A stretch of DNA of 44,671 nt from the NCBI GenBank assembly GCA_026399075.1, contig JAPLRR010000025.1, positions 1-44,671 of the forward strand, read 5' to 3'. The position numbers and the translations under genes are program-made. The DNA is from Methylococcales bacterium (GTDB lineage Bacteria > Pseudomonadota > Gammaproteobacteria > Methylococcales > Methylomonadaceae). The notes under the pieces are model-generated. The model was given only the letters and a program-made list of their open reading frames with translations, made no database searches and was not told the origin of the DNA. Of this stretch, positions 18,703-27,594 are shown piece after piece. How positions within the stretch are numbered: position 1 is the stretch's first letter; the number at the start of each line of letters is the position of its first letter.

Positions 18703-20314
18703 CCAACTGACCCGTTACCTGATTAAAGGCCGCATTGTCACCATGGACGCTGCGGACACCGTTTTGGATAGCGGTTTTCTTGCCATCGATGCTGGGCGGA
18801 TTGTCGCCATAGCCGATGCAAAAGCGCCGCTGCCACCCGGTTTTGAAACCGCCCCGGTAATCAAAACCCAAGGGACAATCTTTCCCGGCCTGATGGAGCT
18901 GCACAACCACCTGAGCTACGATATCCTGCGCTTATGGGATGTACCGAAGTTATTCACCAACCGGGACCAATGGAACAAAGGGGATGCCTACCGTCGGCTC
19001 ATTACCGGGCCAATGTCGGTACTTGGGCGCACCCCAAATTATCTGGAAGCCATAGTCCGCTATGTCGAATGCAAGGCGCTGTTGGGCGGCGTTACGACGA
19101 CACAGGGGATAGGGCTTGCCAGTAACGCGGGGATTAAACGCTTTTATCGGGGCTATGTCCGCAATGTCGAACAATCCACCGAGGCTGATTTGCCCGGGGC
19201 AGGAACCAGCATTGCTGATATAGAGGCAAACAATGCTGGGGCGTTCCTTGCCCGGCTGAAACGGGAAACCTGTATGTTGCTGCACCTGAGCGAGGGTGTA
19301 GACACTACGGCGCGCAAACATTTCTTGTCGCTGAAAATGGCATCAGGGGACTGGGCCATCGCGCCGTCGCTGGCCGGCATCCATTCCGTTGGCTTGAAAC
19401 CTGAAGACTTGGATGTCATGCAGGCGCATGGTGCAGCGGTCATTTGGTCGCCTTTTAGTAATCTGCTGCTTTACGGTAAGACAGCCGACATAGCCGGCAT
19501 GAAAGCGCGTGGCATCCGTATTGGCTTAGGGTCGGACTGGTCGCCTAGCGGCAGCAAGAACCTACTGGGCGAACTGAAAGTCGCCAAGCTCGTCAGCGCG
19601 GAATTGGGCGGCGTTTTTACCGATAAGGAATTGGTGTCCATGGTGACGCGCGAAGCCGCGAAAATTTTGGGCTGGCACAATTCGCTGGGCTCGCTGGAGC
19701 CGGGAAAACGCGCGGATTACCTAGTCATAGGCACAACTAGCGGCGATCCTTATGCCGCCCTGATTAAGTCCAAGGAAACAACTATTAAACTGGTTGCCAT
19801 AGACGGAACGCCACGCTACGGCCTGCCTACCTTGATGGCCCAGTTTGGCCCGGTGACAGAAAGCTTGAAGGTGGGCGGGGCCAAGCGCGCGCTGAATTTT
19901 TCTGCCGGGAATGCCGACCCTGTCGTTGGGGCATTGACGCTAAACGAAGCCCAAAAACGACTAACAGACGGCCTGCAACGTCTCAAGGAACTGGCCTTAG
20001 CGCTGGAAAATCCGGCAGTACCTGGCGGTTTGCTGGGGATTAGCGATGGGGCAGAGCAATGGTTTCTGGATCTTAACCACGATGAACCACAAGGCGAAGC
20101 ATTGCGGCCGCACTTGCCTTTTGGCCCGGATGCCACGCCAACCGGGCTGCGGGCCAGCGAAGCGTTGCTGGCGGCAGTTCCGCTGTCGCAACTACTGGGG
20201 CCGTTGCCGCTAGATGCACTCACCGTAGCGGGCGACCCAACTTTCCTGACCCGCATCGCCGAACAAAAAAACTTACCTGGTTATATTAAACAGGGTCTTC
20301 CAAAGCTCTATTAG
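18695..20314 (+). CDS. metal-dependent amidohydrolase (ATZ/TRZ-like)
   Basis: The 539-residue amidohydrolase has the expected metal sites: LHNHLSYD with the H-x-H pair near residues 69-71, LHLSEG near 197, IHSVGL near 228, and GLGSDWSPSGSKN carrying the metal Asp near 275. The composite beta-sandwich ends, IKGRIVTMD at the N-terminus and LEPGKRADYLVIG near residue 335, are typical of deaminase/chlorohydrolase relatives. About 130 residues follow the usual domain and have no recognised motif. It would hydrolyse a C-N bond, possibly of a nucleobase or amide, but the substrate is unknown. Its start lies inside the end of the UDG-like gene. Confidence 0.85.
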   Translation: MSSQLTRYLIKGRIVTMDAADTVLDSGFLAIDAGRIVAIADAKAPLPPGFETAPVIKTQGTIFPGLMELHNHLSYDILRLWDVPKLFTNRDQWNKGDAYRRLITGPMSVLGRTPNYLEAIVRYVECKALLGGVTTTQGIGLASNAGIKRFYRGYVRNVEQSTEADLPGAGTSIADIEANNAGAFLARLKRETCMLLHLSEGVDTTARKHFLSLKMASGDWAIAPSLAGIHSVGLKPEDLDVMQAHGAAVIWSPFSNLLLYGKTADIAGMKARGIRIGLGSDWSPSGSKNLLGELKVAKLVSAELGGVFTDKELVSMVTREAAKILGWHNSLGSLEPGKRADYLVIGTTSGDPYAALIKSKETTIKLVAIDGTPRYGLPTLMAQFGPVTESLKVGGAKRALNFSAGNADPVVGALTLNEAQKRLTDGLQRLKELALALENPAVPGGLLGISDGAEQWFLDLNHDEPQGEALRPHLPFGPDATPTGLRASEALLAAVPLSQLLGPLPLDALTVAGDPTFLTRIAEQKNLPGYIKQGLPKLY

Positions 20315-20339
20315 TAACTTCTCATTCGTGACAGGATAA

Positions 20340-20372
20340 AGACCTGCGAGGTTTATAAAATCTCGCAGGTCT
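20340..20372. terminator. hairpin between convergent genes
   Basis: AGACCTGCGAG (20340-20350) and CTCGCAGGTCT (20362-20372) are perfect 11-base arms around an 11-base AT-rich loop. It lies between the convergent ends of the amidohydrolase and the Trp-rich protein genes, so it could stop transcription from both sides. There is no clear U-tract. The arm sequence is also known as a dispersed repeat, so termination is only likely. Confidence 0.5.
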
Positions 20373-20373
20373 G

Positions 20374-20604
20374 CTAACGCCAGCCAGACAGCCAAGAAGC
20401 CGGGTCTTTTAACGCTTGCCATGGCATTTCGATTTCATGGTGGTCAATAACCGCTTCCAGTACACAGCCAACAATTTTTTGCTGCTCATCCCTAATGAGA
20501 CGATTAACCAAAAAATGTTTCCGTTTATTTTGCACTACCACGGCAGTCCATTTGCTTAACAATAATTTTTCTGGGTTAATGGGGTTGTGGGTGGGTGGCT
20601 TCAT
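20374..20604 (-). CDS. TIGR02450-family Trp-rich small protein
   Basis: This 76-residue protein carries NPINPEKLLLSKWTAV followed by KRKHFLV, the signature of the TIGR02450 conserved Trp-rich family of unknown function. Trp residues recur later (PWQALKD, SWLSGW). The start is the ATG at 20604, which overlaps the stop of the upstream epimerase gene in an ATGA arrangement. A longer frame to 20679 would run far into the epimerase gene. The pair is evidently co-translated. No catalytic residues are recognised. Confidence 0.85.
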   Translation of the reverse strand: MKPPTHNPINPEKLLLSKWTAVVVQNKRKHFLVNRLIRDEQQKIVGCVLEAVIDHHEIEMPWQALKDPASWLSGWR

Positions 20605-21488
20605 GGGTGGCCCAACACATCTTGCAATGCAGTTTCCAAATCGGTGTATTGAAAGTTGAAGCCCTGCGCCAACAAGCACTCTGGCAATACCCGCTGGCTA
20701 CCTAATAATAGGGCTGACATTTCTCCTAACAACGGCTTTAACAGCCACGCTGGCACAGGTAAAATGGCAGGGCGCTTTAAGATTTTCGCCAAGGTTTTGG
20801 TAAACCCATTATTGGTTACTGGATTGGGGGCGGTCGCATTATAAGCCCCTTGCAGGCTGGCATCGCTTATCATCAACAAGACAATGGCCAGCCAATCGTG
20901 GATATGTATCCAAGACATCCATTGCTGACCATCCCCCAAACGCCCACCCAATCCTATACGAAATGGCAGCAACATACGCTGTAAAAACCCACCGCCCGCA
21001 CCGATTACCAAACCAGTCCTAATTAAACAAACGCGCACACCGTATTGTTCGACTTGTAGTGCCGCCGCTTCCCAATCTTGGCAAAGTTGCGCGGAAAAAT
21101 CGTTGCCAGATTCGGATTGCTCGGTAAGCGGTTTGTCACCGTGGTCGCCATAATAACCAATGGCAGAACCACTAATCAGCAACTGGGGTTTGACCGACAT
21201 CTTGGCAATGCTGGCCACGAGTTGTTGGGTTAAGGCAATACGGCTATCGCGTATCACTTGCTTGCGCGCGTCCGTCCAACGTGCATCAACTATCGGCGCA
21301 CCTGCCAAATTAATGATGACATCAAAGCTATCACTAGCCCCCAGCTGGGCAAAGCTGGCTATGGCCTGCACCCCTTCCACGGTTTCTGGATGTCGGCTTA
21401 GCACCGTAACGGCATGTCCTAGCGCAGACAGGCTGCGGCATAAAGCACTACCCAAAAACCCTGTACCACCTGTTATTAAAACTTTCAT
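20601..21488 (-). CDS. TIGR01777 family SDR epimerase (YfcH-like)
   Basis: The 295-residue NAD(P)-dependent SDR protein opens with KVLITGGTGFLGSALCRSL, the Rossmann GxxGxxG dinucleotide loop. VIINLAGAPI (54-63) and SGSAIGYYGDHGD, with the Tyr of the active-site region, follow. LPVPAWLLKPLLGE, LLLGSQRVLPE and the C-terminal GFNFQY are typical of the TIGR01777/YfcH group. The physiological substrate of this family is not established. The gene has a GAGGGG ribosome-binding sequence nine bases before ATG 21488 and runs directly into the Trp-rich protein gene. Confidence 0.9.
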   Translation of the reverse strand: MKVLITGGTGFLGSALCRSLSALGHAVTVLSRHPETVEGVQAIASFAQLGASDSFDVIINLAGAPIVDARWTDARKQVIRDSRIALTQQLVASIAKMSVKPQLLISGSAIGYYGDHGDKPLTEQSESGNDFSAQLCQDWEAAALQVEQYGVRVCLIRTGLVIGAGGGFLQRMLLPFRIGLGGRLGDGQQWMSWIHIHDWLAIVLLMISDASLQGAYNATAPNPVTNNGFTKTLAKILKRPAILPVPAWLLKPLLGEMSALLLGSQRVLPECLLAQGFNFQYTDLETALQDVLGHP

Positions 21489-21683
21489 ATACTTTTCCCC
21501 TCACGTTAATTTGCACACCATAGCACGTATCGAATGACGGGCTGACTGGTTTGATGGCTATTGTATAACAGTTACCTATCATTCAAACCAACTTTTGTAC
21601 ATGTTTTGTTCAACTATTATTTGACAAAATCAATTTTGGCGAGTAAGTTACACCCTAAGAATCGTACTCTTCTGGCCACTTTA

Positions 21684-21793
21684 GTTGCCTGGCAACACCC
21701 TGAACTTGTATAAGCTTTACCCCCTCTGTAAAACTTATACGCAACGTCCTCCTCTATAAGCCCTCCCTGAAGTATAAGGGAGGGTCTTTTTTT
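21684..21793 (+). ncRNA. structured leader or small RNA ending in an intrinsic terminator
   Basis: Three consecutive hairpins precede the membrane protein gene: GTTGCC/GGCAAC at 21684-21696, GTATAAGCTTTAC/GTAAAACTTATAC at 21708-21740 (one mismatch, 7-base loop), and the terminator at 21761-21784. The terminator ends 18 bases before the downstream ATG, so the RNA is either a separate small RNA or an attenuating leader. No known RNA family was recognised. The gap 21489-21811 shows no protein gene. Confidence 0.4.
21761..21793 (+). terminator. intrinsic terminator
   Basis: CCCTCCCT (21761-21768) pairs perfectly with AGGGAGGG (21777-21784) around an 8-base loop and is followed by TCTTTTTTT. This is a textbook rho-independent terminator for plus-strand transcription. 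It stands immediately before the coding region at 21812 rather than after a gene. Confidence 0.85.
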
Positions 21794-21811
21794 GTTACTT
21801 ATGGGCAAAAA

Positions 21812-22222
21812 ATGAACAGCATGGTATTTAACAGATCAGTCGGCTTAAAACTAATTATCCAAGCCAATTTCTACATTTCCGCAATTGTGTTAATAGCCGG
21901 GGGCGCTTTATCGGGCACAGAGGGCTATTCTTTTTTTGAATTTAACGAAGACCTTTACGGGGCGCTCGACAATAATTTGCGCATGATCATGGTCTATCTG
22001 GCCGTCACCGAAGCGGTGATTTTAGGCTATTGCTGGATGACAAAAAATTTCAAAGTAATGGTTGGCGTGGGGTTTTTCCTTATCTTAATGATAGGCTCCA
22101 TGGAATTTTATGGGGACATCAATACCATTGAAATTGATGAAAACTTCCCCGTGTTTTTTCTTTATACCGGGTTATCACATATTTTATATGGCATCAAAGT
22201 GGGAATAGAGAAGGCTTCTTAA
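21812..22222 (+). CDS. small integral membrane protein, unknown
   Basis: The 136-residue protein has about four hydrophobic segments, near residues 14-34, 57-77, 82-98 and 113-130. An acidic loop (EFNEDLYGALD) separates the first pair. A second acidic stretch, INTIEIDENFP, sits between the last two. No family is recognised. The start is ATG 21812, because the ATG at 21801 closes after four codons. It follows a terminator-bearing leader, so its expression may depend on read-through. It is probably an inner-membrane protein of unknown role. Confidence 0.7.
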   Translation: MNSMVFNRSVGLKLIIQANFYISAIVLIAGGALSGTEGYSFFEFNEDLYGALDNNLRMIMVYLAVTEAVILGYCWMTKNFKVMVGVGFFLILMIGSMEFYGDINTIEIDENFPVFFLYTGLSHILYGIKVGIEKAS

Positions 22223-22289
22223 CGTAATGGTAGCGAAGCTTACACCTTATGGGGCAGGAACTTTCTGACTTGTATTGGGGCTTATGACA

Positions 22290-22318
22290 CTGGCAATTAT
22301 TTGGGGTTCTACTATACT
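22290..22318 (+). promoter_or_regulatory. possible sigma70 promoter before the csgG-like operon
   Basis: CTGGCA (22290-22295), a 17-base spacer and TATACT (22313-22318) form a plausible promoter. It is about 150 bases ahead of the lipoprotein ATG at 22472. Both hexamers deviate from consensus, so support is moderate. Confidence 0.35.
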
Positions 22319-22471
22319 TAAGTTAGTGGCCACCCGTTGCCAGCGCCCTACTTGTCCAAGCAAACGCCCTGGCTAGTTGCGCTAACGGGAATAGGTAGTC
22401 TTACGGATAGATTTAACCTGGCTAGATTGTCTATATTGTACCCATTACATAAATCAAACCCCGGTGACTTT

Positions 22472-23176
22472 ATGCCATACCGATTAAGACTAGCCTCTAC
22501 CTTGTTAGGACGGCCTGTTGCGGCCATTTTTTTATTGCTTGCAATGTTGATGGGCTGCGCCACAGAATCGCATCGGGCTTTAACCCCTGATACAGTACCC
22601 TCTTCACAAACCGCTTACCATGGTGTCAAATCGACCTTGGTAGTGGGCAAGTTTCAGAACCATTCGGCCTATATGCGCGGAATTTTCTCTGATGGGGTAG
22701 ACCAATTGGGCAACCAATCTAAAACCATTTTAAAAACCCATTTGCAACAATCAGGGCGTTTTGATGTGGTTGACCGTGAGAACATGGAAGAACTGGCCCA
22801 AGAAGCCAAGCTTCGTGGCAGCCAGCAACAACTGCAAGGTGCGCAATTGGTGCTGACCGGGGATGTCACCGAATTCGGCAGGCGCACTACGGGCGACACC
22901 CAATTGTTTGGGCTGCTAGGGTATGGAAAAAGCCAAGTCGCTTATGCCAAAGTTGCATTGAACCTGGTTGATGTAAAAACCTCACGCATCCTTTATTCGG
23001 TGCAAGGTGCTGGCGAATATGAGCTAAGTAACCGCGAGATCATCGGCTTTGGCTCCAATGCTGGCTATGATGCCACCTTGAATGGCAAAGTCTTAAATTT
23101 GGCCATCATGGAAGCCGTCAATAATTTGGTGATCGGTCTGGAGCGTGGTGCGTGGTCACTCCCACCTGCAAATTAA
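22472..23176 (+). CDS. CsgG/HfaB-family outer-membrane lipoprotein
   Basis: The ATG at 22472 gives a 234-residue protein with a lipoprotein signal ending LLLAMLMGC (lipid Cys29). The longer frame to 22337 would place 45 residues ahead of the signal and is rejected. The mature part resembles the CsgG family: STLVVGKFQNHS near 53-64, the GRFDVVDRENMEELAQEA helix and ALNLVDVKTSRILYSV. CsgG-type proteins form or relate to outer-membrane lipoprotein pores. Here the partners are the next two lipoprotein genes, not curli genes. It overlaps the DUF4810 gene by 25 bases. Confidence 0.85.
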   Translation: MPYRLRLASTLLGRPVAAIFLLLAMLMGCATESHRALTPDTVPSSQTAYHGVKSTLVVGKFQNHSAYMRGIFSDGVDQLGNQSKTILKTHLQQSGRFDVVDRENMEELAQEAKLRGSQQQLQGAQLVLTGDVTEFGRRTTGDTQLFGLLGYGKSQVAYAKVALNLVDVKTSRILYSVQGAGEYELSNREIIGFGSNAGYDATLNGKVLNLAIMEAVNNLVIGLERGAWSLPPAN

Positions 23177-23505
23177 TGGTGGCCTGTGGCTGTCTGCTGA
23201 TTATAGGCTGTGCCCGCCCTCAGCCCTTGTATTACTGGGGCAACTACGAGGACTTAATCTATCAAACCTATAAAGAACCGGGGGCGGCTGATACCACCAC
23301 CCTAATTACGCAATTGATTGACGATATCAACCAAGCTAACAGCGAGGGCAAGCACACCCCACCTGGCCTGCATGTGCAATTGGGTTATCTTTATTTTTTG
23401 CAGAACAACACGCAGGCCGGCTTGCTTGAATTTAGAACGGAAAAACAACTTTTCCCAGAATCCACTATCTTTGTCGATGGCATGATGGGTAGGTTAAAAA
23501 AATGA
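23152..23505 (+). CDS. DUF4810 lipoprotein
   Basis: The 117-residue protein starts at GTG 23152. Its signal peptide KLMVACGCLLIIGC puts the lipid Cys at 20. A start at ATG 23176 (TAATG with the csgG-like stop) would give too short a signal peptide without positive charge. The mature start PLYYWGNYEDLIYQTYKEPG is diagnostic of DUF4810. Known homologues sit between CsgG-like and DUF799 genes, as here. Function is not established beyond outer-membrane association. Confidence 0.85.
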   Translation: MVTPTCKLMVACGCLLIIGCARPQPLYYWGNYEDLIYQTYKEPGAADTTTLITQLIDDINQANSEGKHTPPGLHVQLGYLYFLQNNTQAGLLEFRTEKQLFPESTIFVDGMMGRLKK

Positions 23506-24167
23506 GGCCGCTAACTCGAACCGTTAACCAGCTACTGCCCTTGCTGGCCTTATTCCTGACTGCCTGCATTACCTCCCCCAGCTTTGATTACACGGCCTTC
23601 CGCGCCCACAAACCCCGCTCTATCCTGGTCTTGCCACCAGTGAACAAGACCACGGATGTCAATGCGCCGTACACCTATTTATCAACGATTACCCAGCCCT
23701 TGGCTGAATGCGGCTATTACGTGTTTCCGGTAGCCGTGGTCGATGCCTACATGAAAGAAAACGGTCTGCCATCGGCTGATGAAATGCACGGTGTTTCACT
23801 GGCAAAAATCCGCCAGATTATCGGGGCCGATGCCGTGCTGTATGTGACCATAGAAGAATGGGGGCAAAAATACATCGTCATCCAATCAGTGACCATCATC
23901 AATGCGACGGCCAAATTGGTTGACACCGCCACCGGGACAGTCATTTGGGAAGGCAAACAGTCAGTTAGCCGGGGGTCCGGCGGTGGCGGCGACCCGGTTG
24001 CGATGTTAATTACGGCGGCGGTCACCCAAGTGATGAACTCAATGGTGGATTACACCCATGACCTCTCCAGGCAGGCAAATTACCAGATGGTTTATGACCC
24101 CAACGAGGGGTTTCTGGCAGGGCCTTACCTGCCCCCGACCCAAAGTGGGCATTGTGGCACAAACTAG
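23502..24167 (+). CDS. DUF799 (GNA1162-like) lipoprotein
   Basis: The 221-residue lipoprotein has a signal ending LLALFLTAC (lipid Cys22). PRSILVLPPVNKTTDVNAP, an ADAVLYVTIEEWGQKY strand and LVDTATGTVIWEG mark the DUF799 family, which includes the neisserial antigen GNA1162. Its ATG overlaps the DUF4810 stop by four bases (ATGA). It is the third gene of the recurring CsgG-DUF4810-DUF799 lipoprotein set and is likely anchored in the outer membrane. Confidence 0.88.
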   Translation: MRPLTRTVNQLLPLLALFLTACITSPSFDYTAFRAHKPRSILVLPPVNKTTDVNAPYTYLSTITQPLAECGYYVFPVAVVDAYMKENGLPSADEMHGVSLAKIRQIIGADAVLYVTIEEWGQKYIVIQSVTIINATAKLVDTATGTVIWEGKQSVSRGSGGGGDPVAMLITAAVTQVMNSMVDYTHDLSRQANYQMVYDPNEGFLAGPYLPPTQSGHCGTN

Positions 24168-24318
24168 CGGGGCTAATGGCTAGCCAAAAATAGTGGCGTG
24201 GCATTGTGGTGTTAGGCTACTGCCGTGACTGCCTCACCTCCCTTAGTGCGGCGCACGACGTTCGCGGTTGGTACGGTTCGCTCCATGCCATAACCTACAG
24301 TACAAGACCTGGAGTAAA

Positions 24319-24381
24319 ATGGCTTTAGACGTTTTACATATAATGCATCAACAACTCAAGCCTGCACTCCGGCCCACATAA
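24319..24381 (+). CDS. possible 20-residue small protein
   Basis: ATG at 24319 follows GGAG with a 4-base spacer and opens a 20-codon frame ending TAA. It is followed within about 25 bases by a strong terminator. The peptide MALDVLHIMHQQLKPALRPT has no recognised relative. The short spacer and lack of any other support make this tentative. Confidence 0.3.
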   Translation: MALDVLHIMHQQLKPALRPT

Positions 24382-24397
24382 AACGGAAGTAACAGGC

Positions 24398-24435
24398 AAA
24401 AAAAAACCCTAGCAATCACTTGCTAGGGTTTTTTT
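24398..24435. terminator. bidirectional intrinsic terminator
   Basis: CCCTAGCAA and TTGCTAGGG are perfect 9-base arms around a 4-base loop, preceded by nine A and followed by seven T. It can terminate in both directions, and lies just beyond the end of the minus-strand EF-G gene. Confidence 0.9.
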
Positions 24436-24484
24436 AGAAAAGCTTAGGCTGGGTGCAGTTTAAGCCGCACCCAACGCCATTTGC

Positions 24485-26572
24485 TTATTTCTTTTTCGCG
24501 TTACGTTCGTTGACTTCTTTGATAACTTCGTCAGCGACGTTTTTCGGACAAGGCATGTAATGCGAGAACTCCATGGAGAACTGGCCACGGCCTGAGGTCA
24601 TGGTACGCAAATCACCGATATAGCCAAACATTTCGCTCAATGGCACATCTGATTTAATACGCACACCACTAGCGCCCGCATCTTGTGATTTGATCATGCC
24701 ACGGCGACGGTTAAGGTCACCAATCACGTCACCCACATGGTCAGCTGGCGTAAATGTGTCCACTTTCATGATAGGCTCTATCAATTGTGGGCCAGCTTTG
24801 GGGATAGATTGGCGGAAAGCCGCTTTTGCCGCAATTTCAAACGCAATCGCAGACGAATCCACCGCGTGGAATGCACCGTCTGTTAAGATAACTTTAAAGT
24901 CCAAGCAAGGGAAGCCCGCCAATACGCCTTTGTCCAGCATACTTTTAAAGCCTTTTTCAACGGCTGGCCAGTATTCACGTGGCACGTTACCGCCTGTTAC
25001 CGCTGATTCAAACACAAAACCGCTGCCTGGCTCGCCTGGCTCAATTTTATAGTTGATCTTGCCGTATTGGCCAGAACCACCCGATTGTTTCTTGTGGGTG
25101 TATTCGTCTTCCACTGGCTTGGTGATGGTTTCGCGGTAGGCCACTTGGGGCTTGCCGACGATAACATCAACGCCATGGGTACGCTTTAAGATGTCCACTT
25201 TAATGTCCAAATGCAACTCGCCCATCCCTTTCAGGATAGTCTCGCCGCTGTCTTCGTCCGTTTCAACGTGGAATGAAGGATCTTCTTGGATCATTTTGCC
25301 CAGGGCGATACCCATTTTTTCAGAAGCCGCTTTATCTTTAGGCGAAATCGCCAAAGAGATAACGGGATCAGGGAAAACCATAGGCTCTAAGGTCGCCGGG
25401 AATTTAGGGTCGCACAAAGTGTGGCCTGTTTGGACGTTTTTCATACCCAATACCGCAACAATGTCGCCAGCTTGGGCTGATTCCAACTCGGCGCGGGCAT
25501 CGGCGTGCATTTCTACAATACGGCCTATACGCTCAGTTTTACCGGTGAAGGTGTTCAACACCGAGGTGCCTTTTTCCAGTTTGCCGGAATAAATACGCAA
25601 GAAAGTCAAGGCGCCAAAACGGTCGTCCATGATCTTAAACGCCAAAGCGCGTAAAGGTTTATCGGCATCAACAATCGCAAAAGTGCCAGTTGGGGTGCCT
25701 TCCAAATCCACTTCAGGCTGTGGGTTGACTTCAGTTGGGCAAGGCAGGTAATCGATAACGCCGTCCAGTACCAACTGTACGCCTTTGTTTTTGAAAGACG
25801 AGCCACAGAAAGTTGGGAAGAAGTCGAGGTTGATAGTGCCTTTGCGCAAGCAACGTTTGATGGTTTCAAGATCAGGCATGTCACCGTCAAGATACGCTTC
25901 CATAACATCGTCAAATTGGTCAGCCACTTGGTCGATCATCCGTTCACGCCATTCTTTTGCTTTTTCCACCATATCGGCAGGAATGTCTTGAATGGTGTAG
26001 TTCATCGGGTCACCAGAGTTATCCCAGATCCACGCCTTTTCAGTCAACAAATCCACAACGCCTGAGAATTCGTCTTCTGTACCGATTGGTAATGTCATGA
26101 CCACAGGCACGGCGCCCAGCACTTCTTCAACCTGTTTGACAACGCGGTAAAAGTCAGCGCCGATACGGTCCAATTTATTGACATAAATAACGCGGGCAAC
26201 TTTTGAGTCATTCGCATAACGCCAGTTGGTTTCAGATTGTGGCTCTACACCACCTGACCCACAGAATACGCCGATACCGCCATCCAATACTTTTAAAGAA
26301 CGGTACACTTCGATAGTAAAATCAACGTGACCCGGGGTGTCGATAATGTTAAAACGGTAATCTTTCCAGAAACAAGTGGTTGCCGCTGACTGGATGGTGA
26401 TGCCGCGCTCACGTTCTTGATCCATGAAGTCGGTGGTGGTTTCGCCATCATGCACTTCACCAATTTTGTGGATTTTACCGGTAAGCTTTAAAATCCGCTC
26501 GGTAGTCGTTGTTTTGCCGGCATCGACGTGAGCGAAGATGCCGATGTTTCTGTAATGCGCTAAATCTGTCAT
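24485..26572 (-). CDS. fusA: elongation factor G (paralogue of the FusA2 type)
   Basis: The 695-residue GTPase has the EF-G G1 loop [13 protein letters not shown], the RGITI switch, DTPGHVDF and [10 protein letters not shown]. The C-terminal domains contain [21 protein letters not shown], and the length is full. It promotes ribosome translocation. It stands alone, without rpsL, rpsG or tuf nearby. The N-terminal wording ([16 protein letters not shown], then [20 protein letters not shown]) resembles the second EF-G of gammaproteobacteria such as Pseudomonas FusA2, so it may be the paralogue rather than the str-operon copy. No ribosomal genes adjoin it. Confidence 0.95.
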   Translation of the reverse strand: MTDLAHYRNIGIFAHVDAGKTTTTERILKLTGKIHKIGEVHDGETTTDFMDQERERGITIQSAATTCFWKDYRFNIIDTPGHVDFTIEVYRSLKVLDGGIGVFCGSGGVEPQSETNWRYANDSKVARVIYVNKLDRIGADFYRVVKQVEEVLGAVPVVMTLPIGTEDEFSGVVDLLTEKAWIWDNSGDPMNYTIQDIPADMVEKAKEWRERMIDQVADQFDDVMEAYLDGDMPDLETIKRCLRKGTINLDFFPTFCGSSFKNKGVQLVLDGVIDYLPCPTEVNPQPEVDLEGTPTGTFAIVDADKPLRALAFKIMDDRFGALTFLRIYSGKLEKGTSVLNTFTGKTERIGRIVEMHADARAELESAQAGDIVAVLGMKNVQTGHTLCDPKFPATLEPMVFPDPVISLAISPKDKAASEKMGIALGKMIQEDPSFHVETDEDSGETILKGMGELHLDIKVDILKRTHGVDVIVGKPQVAYRETITKPVEDEYTHKKQSGGSGQYGKINYKIEPGEPGSGFVFESAVTGGNVPREYWPAVEKGFKSMLDKGVLAGFPCLDFKVILTDGAFHAVDSSAIAFEIAAKAAFRQSIPKAGPQLIEPIMKVDTFTPADHVGDVIGDLNRRRGMIKSQDAGASGVRIKSDVPLSEMFGYIGDLRTMTSGRGQFSMEFSHYMPCPKNVADEVIKEVNERNAKKK

Positions 26573-26957
26573 GTATTTACTCTAAAGTTGGGCATAAAAA
26601 ACTTTTTTGGTGACCACCCTCCATGGCGGCTCAGGAATTTGAACAGCCAAGGAGTGCTCGCACTGGGGCGCTGGACTACATACGACAACTTAGCCACACA
26701 ATTAAGAAACCATCGCTTCAGGCAACTCGCAGGATGTTTGTAGGTAGCTCAAAGCCAAGTGAGGTGGCACTTTAATAAAGTCACCATCGCCGCTCACCCG
26801 TCCAGCCTCGAAAGCCGACTATTTTAACCTAACAATGGTGCAAAAATACAGGAAAACCCTTTTGGGGGCTTGGTGATAAGCTAAAATCTTGTCTTGATAC
26901 AAGTTTTTCCCGGCCTTAACGGTCGCCCTACAGGCAATTGCCCAGATATGCACAGCT

Positions 26958-27079
26958 ACTGTGGATAACTCTGTGATTTGTCTGTTATATCTATCGCTTA
27001 AGCACGGTTTTTGTTAGGGTTTTGTTGACTTGTACAAAAACACTACACCCCAGTTAAAATATATTATTTCAATAACTTA
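26958..27079. repeat. direct repeat copy A with DnaA box
   Basis: The segment begins with TGTGGATAA and continues through ATCGCTTA, CGGTTTTT and GTACAAAAA to AATAACTTA. The same landmarks occur at 27329-27449 at a constant offset of 370-371 bases. The two copies are clearly related but diverged. Confidence 0.65.
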
Positions 27080-27328
27080 TGAATTTAATCCGCGTTTTTT
27101 AACGCCCCGTGCCCAGCTTAGGCAATTGAGTCTTTTTTAAACCCGTAAATGCAAGCGATTTAGTTTTAGCATCAGTCTATAGGGCATTTAAATTTACCCT
27201 AAGTCATTGATTTTTTCTAGCTAGCGGCAACAACATTGGAATCCAGTGGTCAACCGTTTTTTTAATTTATTTCGGCCTGACTGGCAATTTATCCAATAAA
27301 ACAAGCTTTTCGCCAGTTACCCACAAGA

Positions 27329-27449
27329 TCTGTGGATAAGTCTGTGGACAGCGTGTTACCGCCATCGCTTAACTGCGGTTTTTATTACAGTTTTGTTAAA
27401 TCGTACAAAAAGACGACAAACAAATAAACTATCTATTATCAATAACTTA
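27329..27449. repeat. direct repeat copy B with DnaA box
   Basis: This is the second copy of the block at 26958-27079, sharing TGTGGATAA, ATCGCTTA, GCGGTTTTT, CGTACAAAAA and AATAACTTA in the same order. It also carries an additional DnaA-box-like TGTGGACAG just after the first box. Confidence 0.65.
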
Positions 27450-27594
27450 AAAACAAACTATGATTGCCGCCTTCAATCTAAAAAAATTTAAGGCCACGCG
27501 CCAAAGAAAACAATACAACTGCTGATAGCTGTTTGGTCAAGGCACAACAAAAGCGTAAGATAAGCACCACTTTAAACCAGCCATTTTATTAGCT

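Larger units (their letters stand above)
26573..27594. other. 1-kb intergenic region with DnaA-box-like sequences
   Basis: No protein gene is supported here. It is AT-rich in its right half. DnaA-box-like sites are ATATGCACA (26946-26954), TGTGGATAA (26960-26968), TTACCCACA (27317-27325), TGTGGATAA (27331-27339) and TGTGGACAG (27343-27351). Promoters of the divergent fusA and methyltransferase genes must lie within it, but neither was clear. Confidence 0.5.

Noticed and set aside
21617..21808. 63-codon minus-strand frame
   Set aside because: It crosses the hairpin-rich leader and terminator and looks like a chance frame.
26573..27594. Definitive chromosomal origin
   Set aside because: DnaA-box-like sites are present but there is no dnaA/dnaN neighbourhood and no skew data, so it is kept only as a finding.
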